Below are positions 40,891-52,328 of a stretch of DNA of 64,000 nt, piece by piece. Location of the stretch: the NCBI RefSeq assembly GCF_015680705.1, contig NZ_JADNYP010000010.1:1-64000 (forward strand). The letters are read 5' to 3'. Position 1 is the first letter of the stretch. Every line of letters begins with the position of its first letter. The notes under the pieces were generated by a model, which saw only the letters and a list, made by a program, of their open reading frames with translations, was not told where the DNA came from and searched no databases. This stretch comes from Pseudomonas fulva (GTDB lineage Bacteria; Pseudomonadota; Gammaproteobacteria; Pseudomonadales; Pseudomonadaceae). Position numbers and translations under genes: made by a program.

Positions 40891-42165
40891 ATGAGTTACG
40901 TGATCGACCGACGCCTGAATGGCAAGAACAAGAGCACGGTCAACCGCCAGCGATTTCTGCGGCGTTACCGTGAGCACATCAAGAAGGCCGTGGAAGAAGC
41001 CGTGAGCCGCCGTTCCATCACCGACATGGAGCATGGCGAGCAGATCAGCATTCCGGGTCGCGACATCGACGAGCCGGTGCTGCATCATGGTCGTGGCGGC
41101 AAGCAGACCATCGTCCATCCAGGGAACAAGGAGTTCGTCAGCGGCGAACGCATCCCGCGTCCGCAGGGCGGCGGCGGTGGCGGAAGCGGGCGCGGCAAGG
41201 CTGGCAACGCCGGGGAAGGCATGGACGATTTCGTCTTCCAGATCACCCAGGAGGAATTTCTCGAATTCATGTTCGAGGACCTGGAACTGCCCAACCTGGT
41301 CAAGCGGCACCTGACCGGTACCGATACCTTCAAGACCGTTCGTGCCGGGATCAGCAGCGAGGGCAATCCCTCGCGCATCAATATCGTCCGAACCCTGCGC
41401 TCGGCCCATGCGCGGCGTATCGCCCTCACCGGCAGCAGTCGCGCCCTGCTGCGCGAAGCTCAGGCCGAACTGGCGCGCCTGAAGGTCGAGGAGCCGGACA
41501 ACTTCACCGACATCCAGCAGGTCGAGGCCGAGATCGCCCGCCTGAGCGTGCGCATCAACCGACTGCCCTTCCTCGATACCTTCGATCTCAAGTACAACCT
41601 GCTGGTCAAGCAGCCCAACCCAAGCTCCAAGGCGGTCATGTTCTGCCTGATGGACGTTTCCGGCTCCATGACCCAGGCCACCAAGGACATCGCCAAGCGC
41701 TTCTTCATCCTCCTGTACCTGTTTCTCAAGCGTAACTACGAGCGCATCGAGGTGGTGTTCATCCGCCACCACACCAGCGCCCGCGAAGTGGACGAGGAAG
41801 AATTCTTCTACTCCCGGGAAACCGGCGGGACCATCGTCTCCAGTGCGCTCAAGCTGATGCAGGAGATCATGAGCGAGCGATACTCGGCCAACGAGTGGAA
41901 CATCTACGCGGCCCAGGCTTCCGACGGGGACAACTGGAACGATGATTCGCCGGTATGCCGCGAAATACTCTCCAAACAGATCATGCCGCATGTGCAGTAC
42001 TACACTTACGTGGAAATCACGCCCCGCGAGCATCAGGCCCTGTGGTACGAATACGAGCGCATCGGCGAAGCGTTCGCCGACAGCTTCGCCCAGCAGCAGT
42101 TGGTCTCGGCCGGCGATATCTACCCGGTCTTCCGTGAACTCTTCCAGCGCAGGTTATCCACATGA
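40891..42165 (+). CDS. yeaH: YeaH/DUF444 family protein
   Basis: 424-residue DUF444 protein with a von Willebrand A-like domain. The MIDAS-type motif DVSGS is in [17 protein letters not shown] (about residue 255). A glycine-rich linker ([16 protein letters not shown]) lies near residue 95. It is the partner gene of prkA in the stress operon; the molecular role is not known. The start [16 protein letters not shown] has a GGAGG ahead. It overlaps spoVR by 4 bp. Confidence 0.94.
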   Translation: MSYVIDRRLNGKNKSTVNRQRFLRRYREHIKKAVEEAVSRRSITDMEHGEQISIPGRDIDEPVLHHGRGGKQTIVHPGNKEFVSGERIPRPQGGGGGGSGRGKAGNAGEGMDDFVFQITQEEFLEFMFEDLELPNLVKRHLTGTDTFKTVRAGISSEGNPSRINIVRTLRSAHARRIALTGSSRALLREAQAELARLKVEEPDNFTDIQQVEAEIARLSVRINRLPFLDTFDLKYNLLVKQPNPSSKAVMFCLMDVSGSMTQATKDIAKRFFILLYLFLKRNYERIEVVFIRHHTSAREVDEEEFFYSRETGGTIVSSALKLMQEIMSERYSANEWNIYAAQASDGDNWNDDSPVCREILSKQIMPHVQYYTYVEITPREHQALWYEYERIGEAFADSFAQQQLVSAGDIYPVFRELFQRRLST

Positions 42166-43727
42166 GCGCCAGAGAACAGAGACGCCAGCCCATTTCCACC
42201 GGCTCCGAATGGACCTTCGAGCTGATCCGGACCTATGACCGGGAAATCAGCCGCCTGGCCGAACGCTACGCCCTGGATACCTACCCCAACCAGATCGAGG
42301 TGATCACCGCCGAGCAGATGATGGATGCCTACGCCTCCGTGGGCATGCCGCTGGGTTATCATCACTGGTCCTATGGCAAGCAGTTCCTGAGTACCGAGAA
42401 GTCCTACAGCCGTGGCCAGATGGGCCTGGCCTATGAAATCGTGATCAACTCCGATCCGTGCATCGCCTATCTCATGGAAGAGAACACCATGTGCATGCAG
42501 GCGCTGGTGATCGCCCACGCCTGTTACGGCCACAACAGCTTCTTCAAGGGCAACTACCTGTTCCGCACCTGGACCGATGCCAGCTCGATCATCGACTACC
42601 TGGTGTTCGCCAAGCAGTACATCGCCCAATGCGAGGAGCGCCACGGCATCGATGCCGTCGAGGACCTGATCGACTCCTGCCATGCACTGATGAACTATGG
42701 CGTGGACCGCTACAAGCGCCCTTATCCCATCTCCGCCGAAGAAGAGCGGCAGCGCCAGAAGGATCGTGAAGAGCATCTGCAGCGGCAGATCAACGACCTG
42801 TGGCGCACCATTCCGAAAAGCACCGACAAGGTCAACGAGCGGGACGACGCACGCTTCCCGGCCGAGCCGCAGGAGAACATCCTCTACTTCATCGAGAAGC
42901 ACGCCCCGCTGCTGGAGCCTTGGCAACGGGAAGTGGTGCGGATCGTGCGCAAGATCGCCCAGTATTTCTATCCGCAGCGCCAGACCCAGGTGATGAACGA
43001 AGGCTGGGCAACGTTCTGGCACTACACCTTGATGAACGACCTGTACGACGAAGGCCTGGTCACCGACGGCTTCATGATGGAGTTCCTGCAATCGCACACC
43101 AGCGTGGTCTTCCAGCCTGGCTTCGACAGCCCCTACTACAATGGCATCAACCCCTATGCGCTGGGTTTCGCGATGTACACCGACATCCGCCGCATGTGCG
43201 AGCACCCTACCGAGGAAGATCGCCGCTGGTTCCCCGACATCGCCGGCAGCGACTGGCTATCGACCCTGAAGTTCGCCATGAGCAGCTTCAAGGACGAAAG
43301 CTTCATCCTCCAGTACCTCTCGCCGAAGGTGATCCGTGATCTCAAGCTGTTCACCATTCTCGACGATGACCAGCGCGACGACCTGCTGGTACCGGCGATC
43401 CACGATGACGATGGCTACCGCATCATCCGCGAGAACCTGGCGGCCCAGTACAACCTGGGCAATCGCGAACCGAACGTGCAGATCTGGAGCATAGACCGTC
43501 GTGGCGACCGCTCGCTGACCCTGCGCCACCAGCAGCACAACCGCAAGCCTTTGGGCGAGTCGACCGAGGAGGTCATGAAGCACTTGCACAGGCTCTGGGG
43601 TTTCGACATCCATCTGGAAACCGTCCAGGGCGACAAGGTGGTCAAGACCCATCATGTCCCGCCACGTACGGGTGAGCATGATCCCGGCGAGCTGGTTCGT
43701 CCCGGCTCGGTGGTACCGCACCACTGA
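42162..43727 (+). CDS. SpoVR family protein
   Basis: 521-residue homologue of Bacillus SpoVR and E. coli YcgB; the exact function is unknown. Conserved elements are [37 protein letters not shown] N-terminal sequence, [16 protein letters not shown], and a histidine/glutamate cluster [10 protein letters not shown] that looks like a metal site. ATGA overlap with yeaH shows coupling. Just 4 nt after its stop begins the hairpin that masks the cca ribosome-binding site. Confidence 0.93.
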   Translation: MSAREQRRQPISTGSEWTFELIRTYDREISRLAERYALDTYPNQIEVITAEQMMDAYASVGMPLGYHHWSYGKQFLSTEKSYSRGQMGLAYEIVINSDPCIAYLMEENTMCMQALVIAHACYGHNSFFKGNYLFRTWTDASSIIDYLVFAKQYIAQCEERHGIDAVEDLIDSCHALMNYGVDRYKRPYPISAEEERQRQKDREEHLQRQINDLWRTIPKSTDKVNERDDARFPAEPQENILYFIEKHAPLLEPWQREVVRIVRKIAQYFYPQRQTQVMNEGWATFWHYTLMNDLYDEGLVTDGFMMEFLQSHTSVVFQPGFDSPYYNGINPYALGFAMYTDIRRMCEHPTEEDRRWFPDIAGSDWLSTLKFAMSSFKDESFILQYLSPKVIRDLKLFTILDDDQRDDLLVPAIHDDDGYRIIRENLAAQYNLGNREPNVQIWSIDRRGDRSLTLRHQQHNRKPLGESTEEVMKHLHRLWGFDIHLETVQGDKVVKTHHVPPRTGEHDPGELVRPGSVVPHH

Positions 43728-43731
43728 GCAC

Positions 43732-43775
43732 CCTCCGTTGCTGGCGACAGGGTATCCTGTCCCCAGCAACGGAGG
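43732..43775 (+). promoter_or_regulatory. Hairpin sequestering the cca Shine-Dalgarno
   Basis: CCTCCGTTGCTGG (43732-43744) is the perfect complement of CCAGCAACGGAGG (43763-43775). Inside, after one C:C mismatch, GACAGG pairs with CCTGTC around a GTAT loop. The 3' end of the stem is the GGAGG that serves the cca ATG at 43783 (7-nt spacing). Free mRNA would hide this site. A ribosome finishing spoVR (stop at 43725-43727) would cover part of the 5' arm. Confidence 0.8.
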
Positions 43776-43782
43776 ATTCACC

Positions 43783-45045
43783 ATGCAGATCTACAAAGTC
43801 GGCGGCGCTGTGCGCGACCGCCTGCTGGAGCGTCCGGTCAATGACATCGACTGGCTGGTGGTCGGCGCCACGGCCGAACAGATGCAAGCGCTCGGCTATC
43901 GGCCGGTCGGTGCCGACTTCCCGGTCTTCCTTCATCCACGCAGCGGCGAGGAGTACGCCCTGGCGCGTACCGAGCGCAAGAGTGGACGTGGCTACGGTGG
44001 CTTCGTCTTCCATGCCAGCCCCGAGGTGACACTGGAGCAGGACCTGGCCCGACGCGACCTGACCATCAACGCCATGGCCGAGGACGAGAACGGTAACCTC
44101 TACGATCCCTATCATGGCAAGGCAGACCTCGATCGGCGTATTCTGCGCCATGTATCCCCGGCATTCGCCGAAGATCCCCTCAGGGTCCTACGAGTCGCCC
44201 GCTTTGCCGCCCGCTATGCGCCGCTGGGCTTTCGCGTCGCTGACGAAACGCTGGCCTTGATGCGCAGCATCGCCGATTCGGGCGAGCTGCATGCGCTCAC
44301 GGCCGAGCGTAGCTGGAAGGAAATCGAACGTGCCTTGATGGAGGCCAGCCCCCAGGTATTCATCGAGGTGTTGCGCGCCTGCGCCGCGCTGGCGCAACTG
44401 TTGCCGGAGCTCGATGCGCTGTTCGTCCTCGAGCAGCCCTCTTCTCCGGAGCACGCCCCGAGCCGCGGAGCCCATGCCCTGGCGATGCTCGAACAGGCAG
44501 CCCGCCATGACCAGCCGCTACAGGTACGCTGGGCCTGCCTGTTGAACCCGCTGGGGCAGGCCAGTACCGCCGCGCAGCAGGCGCCGGCAGCGCATGACCT
44601 GCCGCCACGGCCTGCCAGCCAAGTCGTGACGGCAATCAACCAGCGCTTCAAGGCGCCACGCGAATGTCAGGAACTGGCGTTGCTGGCCGCTGAGTTTCAT
44701 GGTTGGGCTCACCTTGCCTTGCAACTGGATGCGCCTGCTTTGCTGGAGCTGCTGCAGACGTTCGACATCTATCGCCGACCACAGCGGTTCGAAGATTTCC
44801 TCGCCGTTTGCGAAATGGATGCATATGCAGAGCAGGCGCCTGGGCCCTGGGATTATCCCGAGGGCGCCTATTTGCGCGGTGCGGCTGCCATGGCCAAGTC
44901 GGTACAGGCCAAGGCCCTGGTGGAGCTTGGCTTGAAAGGCCAGGCTCTGGGCGAGGCACTCAGGGCACGGCGGCTCAAGGCTCTGGAAGCCTATGTGCAG
45001 GCGCGCCTGCCCGACGAGGCGACGAAGCCGTTGGGCAAGTCCTGA
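43783..45045 (+). CDS. cca: CCA-adding tRNA nucleotidyltransferase with degenerate HD domain
   Basis: Class II nucleotidyltransferase that builds or repairs the tRNA 3' CCA end. The 420-residue protein has the active-site GGAVRD (residues 7-12) with catalytic D21 and D23 in NDIDW, the [10 protein letters not shown] motif, and the [16 protein letters not shown] region. The C-terminal HD phosphohydrolase domain of multifunctional enzymes is degraded: the HD pair is N255-P256 (LLNPLGQA) and the following PRHxxHE-type motif is missing. CCA addition should persist; phosphatase and phosphodiesterase functions should not. Start MQIYKV with GGAGG buried in a hairpin. Confidence 0.94.
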   Translation: MQIYKVGGAVRDRLLERPVNDIDWLVVGATAEQMQALGYRPVGADFPVFLHPRSGEEYALARTERKSGRGYGGFVFHASPEVTLEQDLARRDLTINAMAEDENGNLYDPYHGKADLDRRILRHVSPAFAEDPLRVLRVARFAARYAPLGFRVADETLALMRSIADSGELHALTAERSWKEIERALMEASPQVFIEVLRACAALAQLLPELDALFVLEQPSSPEHAPSRGAHALAMLEQAARHDQPLQVRWACLLNPLGQASTAAQQAPAAHDLPPRPASQVVTAINQRFKAPRECQELALLAAEFHGWAHLALQLDAPALLELLQTFDIYRRPQRFEDFLAVCEMDAYAEQAPGPWDYPEGAYLRGAAAMAKSVQAKALVELGLKGQALGEALRARRLKALEAYVQARLPDEATKPLGKS

Positions 45046-45055
45046 CTGGCTGGGA

Positions 45056-45565
45056 TCAGGCTCGGGTCAGCTGCTGTCCCCGCCATTCGAATGGCACTGG
45101 TGCCAGCGCCTGATCGATGCGTGCCTCCTGCCAGAGCTGGGCCATGCGCTTGCCCTCTCCAGGGTGGACCAGGTCAGGCGCAACCAGGGATAAGGGCCAA
45201 AGCACGAAGGCGTTCTTCAGGATTTCCGCTCGAGGCAGCACCAACCCGTCGAAGGTGCCCAGCAGGTCGTCGAACATCAGCACGTCGATATCCAGCGGCA
45301 GTCCCTTGCGCTCCGGCGCGTAGCGGCCATTGTCCGCCTCGATGAACTTCAGGCGGCGGTCCAGCTCCAGCAAGGGCAATCGGGTCCGGCCGGTGACCAC
45401 CAGGTTGTAGAACGGTCCGCTCTTGATGCCGACCGCCTGGCTTTCGAACACCGGCGAGCAGCGCATGTCCTCGAGCAGCCCCGACAGCGCTTCGAGGCCA
45501 GCGCACAGATGCGCCTGGCGATCGATATTGCTGCCCAGCCCCAGGTAAACCGTACTCAGAGACAT
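45056..45565 (-). CDS. folK: 7,8-dihydro-6-hydroxymethylpterin pyrophosphokinase
   Basis: Folate pathway kinase, 169 residues. The N-terminal YLGLGSNIDRQ, the pterin-binding NLVVTGRT and the metal motif RYAPERKGLPLDIDVLMFDD match HPPK enzymes. The start [13 protein letters not shown] overlaps the folB stop by about 10 nt, so the two consecutive folate enzymes are coupled. It converges on cca with a 10-bp gap. Confidence 0.95.
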   Translation of the reverse strand: MSLSTVYLGLGSNIDRQAHLCAGLEALSGLLEDMRCSPVFESQAVGIKSGPFYNLVVTGRTRLPLLELDRRLKFIEADNGRYAPERKGLPLDIDVLMFDDLLGTFDGLVLPRAEILKNAFVLWPLSLVAPDLVHPGEGKRMAQLWQEARIDQALAPVPFEWRGQQLTRA

Positions 45566-45912
45566 CCGCGCTCGATCTCCACGCCGACCCCACCACGCGC
45601 CGCGGGAACCGCGCCGGGCTTGGTCAGCCGCAGACGCAACCAGGGGATGCGGAACTCTTCCATCAGGACGGCGGCCAGCCGCTCGGCGAACGTCTCGACC
45701 AGCTCGAAGCGCGCCTGCTCGGCAAAGGCCTGGATGCGTGCCGACACGCTGGCATAGTCCAGCGCGAGCGCGAGATCGTCGCCGGCGGCGGCTGGCCGGT
45801 TGTCCCAGGCGCAACTCAGGTCCAGGCGCAGGCACTGGCGAATGTCGCGTTCCCAGTCATAGGCGCCGATCACGGTATCGACTTCCAGGCCTTCGATGAA
45901 CACTCTGTCCAA
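45556..45912 (-). CDS. folB: Dihydroneopterin aldolase
   Basis: Folate-pathway aldolase, 118 residues, making 6-hydroxymethyl-dihydropterin for FolK. It starts (TTG) at [22 protein letters not shown], with GGAG eight bases ahead; an ATG nine codons earlier would add an untypical MSCCGEKC extension. The C-terminal [13 protein letters not shown] is the conserved lysine region. It is divergent from plsY. Confidence 0.92.
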   Translation of the reverse strand: MDRVFIEGLEVDTVIGAYDWERDIRQCLRLDLSCAWDNRPAAAGDDLALALDYASVSARIQAFAEQARFELVETFAERLAAVLMEEFRIPWLRLRLTKPGAVPAARGGVGVEIERGCL

Positions 45913-45986
45913 GCACTTCTCTCCACAGCACGACAAGGGCGACTGGCGCCGTTAGAATCAGGGCGTCCTCGCCCGGAATAGTTAGC

Positions 45987-46556
45987 ATGTTTTGGTCACT
46001 GGCGCTGCTCGCCTACCTGCTCGGCTCGCTGTCCTTCGCCATCGTCCTGAGCCGCCTCAATGGCAGCCCGGACCCGCGCTCCAGCGGCTCGGGCAATGCC
46101 GGGGCCACCAACATGCTGCGCCTGGCCGGGCGCAGACTGGCGATCCTGACGCTGCTGGGCGACCTGTGCAAGGGGCTGTTGCCCGTGCTGGTGGCGCGCC
46201 AGGCCGGCCTGGACCTGCAGGATCAGGCCTGGATCGGGATCTGCGCCGTGCTCGGCCACCTGTTTCCCCTGTATTTTCGCTTCAAAGGTGGCAAGGGCGT
46301 GGCTACCGCCGCCGGCATGCTCATGGGACTCTACTGGCCGGCAGCCCTGCTGGCCATCGCCACCTGGCTGCTGACACTTTATCTCACCCGCACCAGTTCG
46401 CTGGCCGCGTTGATCGCCACGCCACTGACCTTGCCGCTGCTGGCCTGGCGCGAACCCGAAGCACTGCTGCCAATGGCCGTGCTCACTGTAATGATCGTCT
46501 GGCGTCATCGCAGCAATCTACGCGACCTTTTTGCAGGCCGCGAACGACACTTCTGA
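45987..46556 (+). CDS. plsY: Acyl-phosphate glycerol-3-phosphate acyltransferase
   Basis: Inner-membrane enzyme that makes lysophosphatidic acid from acyl-phosphate and glycerol-3-phosphate. The 189-residue, multi-spanning protein has the conserved loops [15 protein letters not shown] (near residue 35), [12 protein letters not shown] (near 104) and [10 protein letters not shown] at the end. It converges with tsaD, 24 bp away. Confidence 0.95.
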   Translation: MFWSLALLAYLLGSLSFAIVLSRLNGSPDPRSSGSGNAGATNMLRLAGRRLAILTLLGDLCKGLLPVLVARQAGLDLQDQAWIGICAVLGHLFPLYFRFKGGKGVATAAGMLMGLYWPAALLAIATWLLTLYLTRTSSLAALIATPLTLPLLAWREPEALLPMAVLTVMIVWRHRSNLRDLFAGRERHF

Positions 46557-46580
46557 ACGCGCGGACTGAAACGGCCGGGA

Positions 46581-47606
46581 TCAGATGGCGGGCAACTGCT
46601 CCATCGGCCAGCGTGCCTGCACGCTGATCGCCAGGTCCTGGCGCTGTCCGGCCAGCAGCCGCTGGCAACCGGCATAGGCGATCATCGCCCCGTTGTCGGT
46701 ACAGAACTTGGGCCGTGCATAGAACACCTGGCCCTTGATTCCAGCCAGCATCTGCTCCAGGGAAGCACGCAGCGCCTTGTTGGCGCTCACCCCGCCAGCG
46801 ATGACCAGTCGCTTGAGTCCGGTCTGCTTGAGGGCCCGCTTGCACTTGATGGTCAGCGTTTCGACCACCGCCTGCTGGAAAGCCAGCGACAGGTCGCAGC
46901 GTGTCTGCTCGCCATCGTCGCCGGCATCCCGACATTGCTGCCAGGTATTCAAGGCGAAGGTCTTGAGCCCGCTGAAACTGAAGGCCAGGCCAGGACGATC
47001 GGTCATGGGCCGGGGAAAGACGAAGCGCCCAGGGGTGCCCTGCTCGGCCAGGCGGGCGATTTCCGGCCCGCCCGGGTAGTTCAGGCCGATCAGCTTGGCG
47101 GTCTTGTCGAAGGCTTCGCCAGCTGCGTCATCCAGGCTTTCGCCCAGCAGTTCGTAGCGGCCGATGCCATCGACCCGCACCAGCTGGGTATGCCCACCCG
47201 ACACCAGCAAGGCGACGAACGGGAACTGCGGCGGCTGCTCTTCGAGCATCGGTGCCAGCAGATGGCCTTCCATGTGGTGCACGCCGATGGCGGGGATATT
47301 CCAGGCAAAGGCCAGGGCCTGGGCGCAGGAGGCGCCCACCAGCAGCGCACCGACCAGGCCAGGCCCGGCGGTGTAGGCGATCGCCTCGATGTCGGCGGGC
47401 GCTCGGCCAGCCTGCTCGAGCACTTCGCGGATCAGCGGCAGCATGCGCTTGACATGGTCGCGCGAGGCCAGCTCGGGCACCACCCCGCCGTAGACGCGGT
47501 GCAGGTCGATCTGGCTGAACAGCGCATCGGCGAGCAGGCCGCGCTCGCTGTCATACAAGGCGACGCCGGTTTCGTCGCAGGATGTTTCCAATCCCAGTAC
47601 TAGCAT
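46581..47606 (-). CDS. tsaD: tRNA N6-adenosine threonylcarbamoyltransferase
   Basis: Catalytic subunit for the t6A37 modification of ANN-decoding tRNAs. The 341-residue ASKHA protein has the start [19 protein letters not shown], iron-binding histidines in GVHHMEGH (about residues 110-117), [10 protein letters not shown], and the C-terminal [13 protein letters not shown]. It is divergent from rpsU, the usual arrangement in gamma-proteobacteria. Confidence 0.97.
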   Translation of the reverse strand: MLVLGLETSCDETGVALYDSERGLLADALFSQIDLHRVYGGVVPELASRDHVKRMLPLIREVLEQAGRAPADIEAIAYTAGPGLVGALLVGASCAQALAFAWNIPAIGVHHMEGHLLAPMLEEQPPQFPFVALLVSGGHTQLVRVDGIGRYELLGESLDDAAGEAFDKTAKLIGLNYPGGPEIARLAEQGTPGRFVFPRPMTDRPGLAFSFSGLKTFALNTWQQCRDAGDDGEQTRCDLSLAFQQAVVETLTIKCKRALKQTGLKRLVIAGGVSANKALRASLEQMLAGIKGQVFYARPKFCTDNGAMIAYAGCQRLLAGQRQDLAISVQARWPMEQLPAI

Positions 47607-47806
47607 GGGTTCGTGCCTTTCGGGGGCTCAATTCGAAGGCGCGCATGATAGTCTTCGCACTGGATGCCGACCAGCGGTTTTCGATCAGAGGCTTTGCATT
47701 CCGGCTGGCTAACGGTTAACATCCGCAACCCTTGAAAACCGACGTTCTCCAGCGCACCTTTGTTCAGGAGTACGTCCACCCCGGTAATGAATTAAGGTAG
47801 CCCTGG

Positions 47807-48022
47807 ATGCCAGCCGTCAAAGTTAAAGAGAACGAACCCTTCGACGTAGCTCTGCGTCGTTTCAAGCGCTCCTGCGAAAAAGCCGGTGTACTGGCTGAAG
47901 TTCGTAGCCGCGAGTTTTACGAGAAGCCGACTTCCGAGCGCAAGCGCAAGGCTGCTGCAGCCGTCAAGCGTCACGCCAAGAAAGTCCAGCGCGAACAGCG
48001 CCGCGCCGTTCGTCTGTACTGA
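47807..48022 (+). CDS. rpsU: 30S ribosomal protein S21
   Basis: 71-residue basic ribosomal protein that helps mRNA initiation on the 30S subunit. [26 protein letters not shown] is the universal N-terminus, with a Lys/Arg-rich tail ending RRAVRLY. AAGG lies upstream of the ATG. First gene of the rpsU-dnaG-rpoD macromolecular synthesis operon; a -35/-10-like pair (TTGCAT, 16 bp, TTAACA) is near 47693-47720. Confidence 0.98.
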
Positions 48023-48301
48023 TTACAGGCGTTCATCGCAAGGCTTCTGCCCCGCCCGGCCTCGTGCCGGGCCGATGGCAGATGTCGCTCCAGTCCCTTG
48101 GCCATGCGCCCTGGGCGCCCGGCCAAAAGCCCACGGGCAACCTGCCTTTCCCGTCAAGCTGGCATGAGCCGACACGCGCTTGATCACCAGCGGGCCTGCC
48201 TGGCCGACGCAGCCACACCTTCGAACTCCCGTATATCGCCACTTGCCGCCAAAGCGCGCCTGGACGATTAGACTTGCCAGTTGCCAGATGACGAGACTGC
48301 C
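48023..48301 (+). other. rpsU-dnaG intergenic region
   Basis: 279 bp with no convincing gene. A 7-bp hairpin GCCCGGC-CTCGT-GCCGGGC lies at 48054-48072, 32 bp after rpsU and without a T run. In the equivalent E. coli operon a partial terminator here lowers dnaG expression relative to rpsU; the same role is inferred. Confidence 0.5.
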
Positions 48302-50281
48302 ATGGCCGGGCTGATTCCCCAAAGCTTCATCGATGACTTGCTCAACCGCACCGACATCGTCGATGTGGTGTCTTCCCGCATCCAACTGAAGAAATCCGGC
48401 AAGAATCATTCGGCGTGCTGCCCGTTCCACAAGGAGAAGACCCCCTCCTTCACCGTCAGCCCCGACAAGCAGTTCTACTACTGCTTCGGCTGCGGGGCCG
48501 GTGGCAACGCGCTCGGCTTCATCATGGACCACGACAACCTGGACTTCCCCCAGGCGGTCGAGGAACTGGCCAGGGCCGCGGGCATGGAAGTACCTCGCGA
48601 GGACAACCGGCGCGGCCAGAAGCCCCGCCAACCGGTCGACTCGCCGCTCTACCCATTGCTCAGCGCGGCCGCCGAATTCTATCGCCAGGCCCTGCGCAGC
48701 CACCCGGCGCGCAAGGCGGCGGTCGACTATCTCAAGGGCCGCGGCCTTTCCGGCGAAATCGCCCGCGACTTCGGCCTGGGCTTCGCGCCGCCTGGCTGGG
48801 ACAATCTGGGCAAGCACCTGGCCAGCGACAGCCTGCAGCAGAAGGCCATGATCGATGCTGGCCTGCTGATCGAGAACGCCGAAAGCGGCAAGCGCTACGA
48901 CCGCTTCCGTGACCGGGTGATGTTCCCGATCCGTGATACTCGTGGGCGAGTCATTGCCTTCGGCGGACGCGTGCTGGGCGACGACAAGCCCAAGTACCTG
49001 AACTCCCCGGAGACCCCGGTATTCCACAAGGGCCAGGAACTCTACGGGTTGTACGAGGCGCGCAAGTTCAACCGCAACCTCGAGGAAATCATCGTCGTCG
49101 AGGGCTACATGGACGTCATCGCGCTGGCCCAGCAGGGCTTGCGCAATGCTGTCGCGACCCTCGGCACCGCGACCAGCGAGGAGCACCTCAAGCGTCTGTT
49201 CCGCGTGGTGCCGCACGTGCTGTTCTGCTTCGACGGCGACCAGGCTGGCCGCAAGGCGGCCTGGCGCGCCCTGGAGTCGACCCTGTCGAGCCTGCAGGAT
49301 GGGCGCCGGGCGCGCTTTCTGTTCCTGCCCGAGGGCGAGGACCCGGATACCCTGGTTCGCAGCGAAGGCACCGATGCCTTCCGTGCACGCATCAACCAGC
49401 ACGCTCAGCCCCTGGCGGACTACTTCTTCGAGCAGCTGAGCAACGAGGCTGATCCGCGCTCGCTGGAAGGCAAGGCGCACATGGTGACGCTTGCCGCGCC
49501 GTTGATCGAAAAGATTCCCGGCGCCAATCTGCGCGCCTTGATGCGCAATCGGCTCAAGGAAATCACCGGGCTGGACCCGCAGCAGATGCAGGAACTGGCG
49601 CAGGCCAGGCCCGCCGAAAGCGTGCCGGACTATGACCCAGGCCTGGACTACGATGCCCTGTCCGGCCATGCCTTCGATCACCAGGCCATGTACACCGGCG
49701 GCCACGATCACCTCGCCCCAGCCCAGCCGTGGACGTCTGGCAAGGGCGCCAGGAAGCCTTGGGAGGGCAAGCCCTGGGACAAGAAAGGTGGCAAGCCCTG
49801 GCGCCGCGATGGCCAGCAAGAGCAGCCCGCCCCTCGCGTGCCCGCCCCGGTGGAACCTCCTACCCTGGCTGCCCTGCGCAGCTTGCTGCATCATCCGCAG
49901 TTGGCCACGAAGGTCGAGGACGCAAGCCGTCTTGCCGACGAAGACCATCTCTATGCCCAGCTGCTGGTGGCCTTGCTCGAGGCCTTGCAGAAGAATCCTG
50001 GGCTACGCTCTCTACAGTTGATCGCGCGTTGGCACGGCACGGAACAGGGCCGACTGCTGCAGGCATTGGCGGAGAAGGAATGGCTGATCGACGCCGACAA
50101 CCTTGAACAGCAATTTTTCGACACCATAACTAGGTTGTCCGCTCGCCAGCGCGAGCGCTCTTTGGAACATCTGCTCAGGAAAGCACGTCAAAGCGAGTTG
50201 AGCGCAGAGGAAAAAAGCCAGCTGCGCGACCTGCTGAGCAGGAATGTTCCCGCACAAACCCCGACCTCATCTGGCGCGTGA
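48302..50281 (+). CDS. dnaG: DNA primase
   Basis: Makes RNA primers at the replication fork. The 659-residue protein has an N-terminal zinc ribbon (C40, H43, C61, C64 in CPFHKEKTPSF and YYCFGCGAGG), a TOPRIM core (VVEGYMDVIAL and DGDQAGRKA), and a C-terminal helicase-binding domain. The linker near residues 480-505 is low-complexity, with three KPW repeats. The start MAGLIPQSF is typical. Middle gene of the rpsU-dnaG-rpoD operon. Confidence 0.97.
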   Translation: MAGLIPQSFIDDLLNRTDIVDVVSSRIQLKKSGKNHSACCPFHKEKTPSFTVSPDKQFYYCFGCGAGGNALGFIMDHDNLDFPQAVEELARAAGMEVPREDNRRGQKPRQPVDSPLYPLLSAAAEFYRQALRSHPARKAAVDYLKGRGLSGEIARDFGLGFAPPGWDNLGKHLASDSLQQKAMIDAGLLIENAESGKRYDRFRDRVMFPIRDTRGRVIAFGGRVLGDDKPKYLNSPETPVFHKGQELYGLYEARKFNRNLEEIIVVEGYMDVIALAQQGLRNAVATLGTATSEEHLKRLFRVVPHVLFCFDGDQAGRKAAWRALESTLSSLQDGRRARFLFLPEGEDPDTLVRSEGTDAFRARINQHAQPLADYFFEQLSNEADPRSLEGKAHMVTLAAPLIEKIPGANLRALMRNRLKEITGLDPQQMQELAQARPAESVPDYDPGLDYDALSGHAFDHQAMYTGGHDHLAPAQPWTSGKGARKPWEGKPWDKKGGKPWRRDGQQEQPAPRVPAPVEPPTLAALRSLLHHPQLATKVEDASRLADEDHLYAQLLVALLEALQKNPGLRSLQLIARWHGTEQGRLLQALAEKEWLIDADNLEQQFFDTITRLSARQRERSLEHLLRKARQSELSAEEKSQLRDLLSRNVPAQTPTSSGA

Positions 50282-50348
50282 GGTCCATGCTCGGGTATAA
50301 TCCTCGGCTTGTTTTTTGCCCGCCAAGACCTTCAGTGGATAGGGTGTT

Positions 50349-52202
<1,854 letters not shown>

Positions 52203-52209
52203 CGAAGAA

Positions 52210-52235
52210 CCCCGGCCCCGGCCGGGGTTTTCTTT
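52210..52235 (+). terminator. Intrinsic terminator of the rpsU-dnaG-rpoD operon
   Basis: CCCCGGCC / GGCCGGGG stem directly followed by TTTTCTTT, 8 bp beyond the rpoD stop. Classic rho-independent structure. Confidence 0.9.
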
Positions 52236-52328
52236 GATGACAAAATGCCTTCATTTGGGCTTGCCGTTGCCCAGCCTTTACAATGCCCGTCTACACTCGA
52301 ATCAGTCCCACTGATCGAGAGGCCGATG

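Noticed and set aside
48023..49948. 641-codon minus-strand open frame opposite dnaG
   Set aside because: Antisense shadow of dnaG and its upstream gap, with no recognisable domain or ribosome site.
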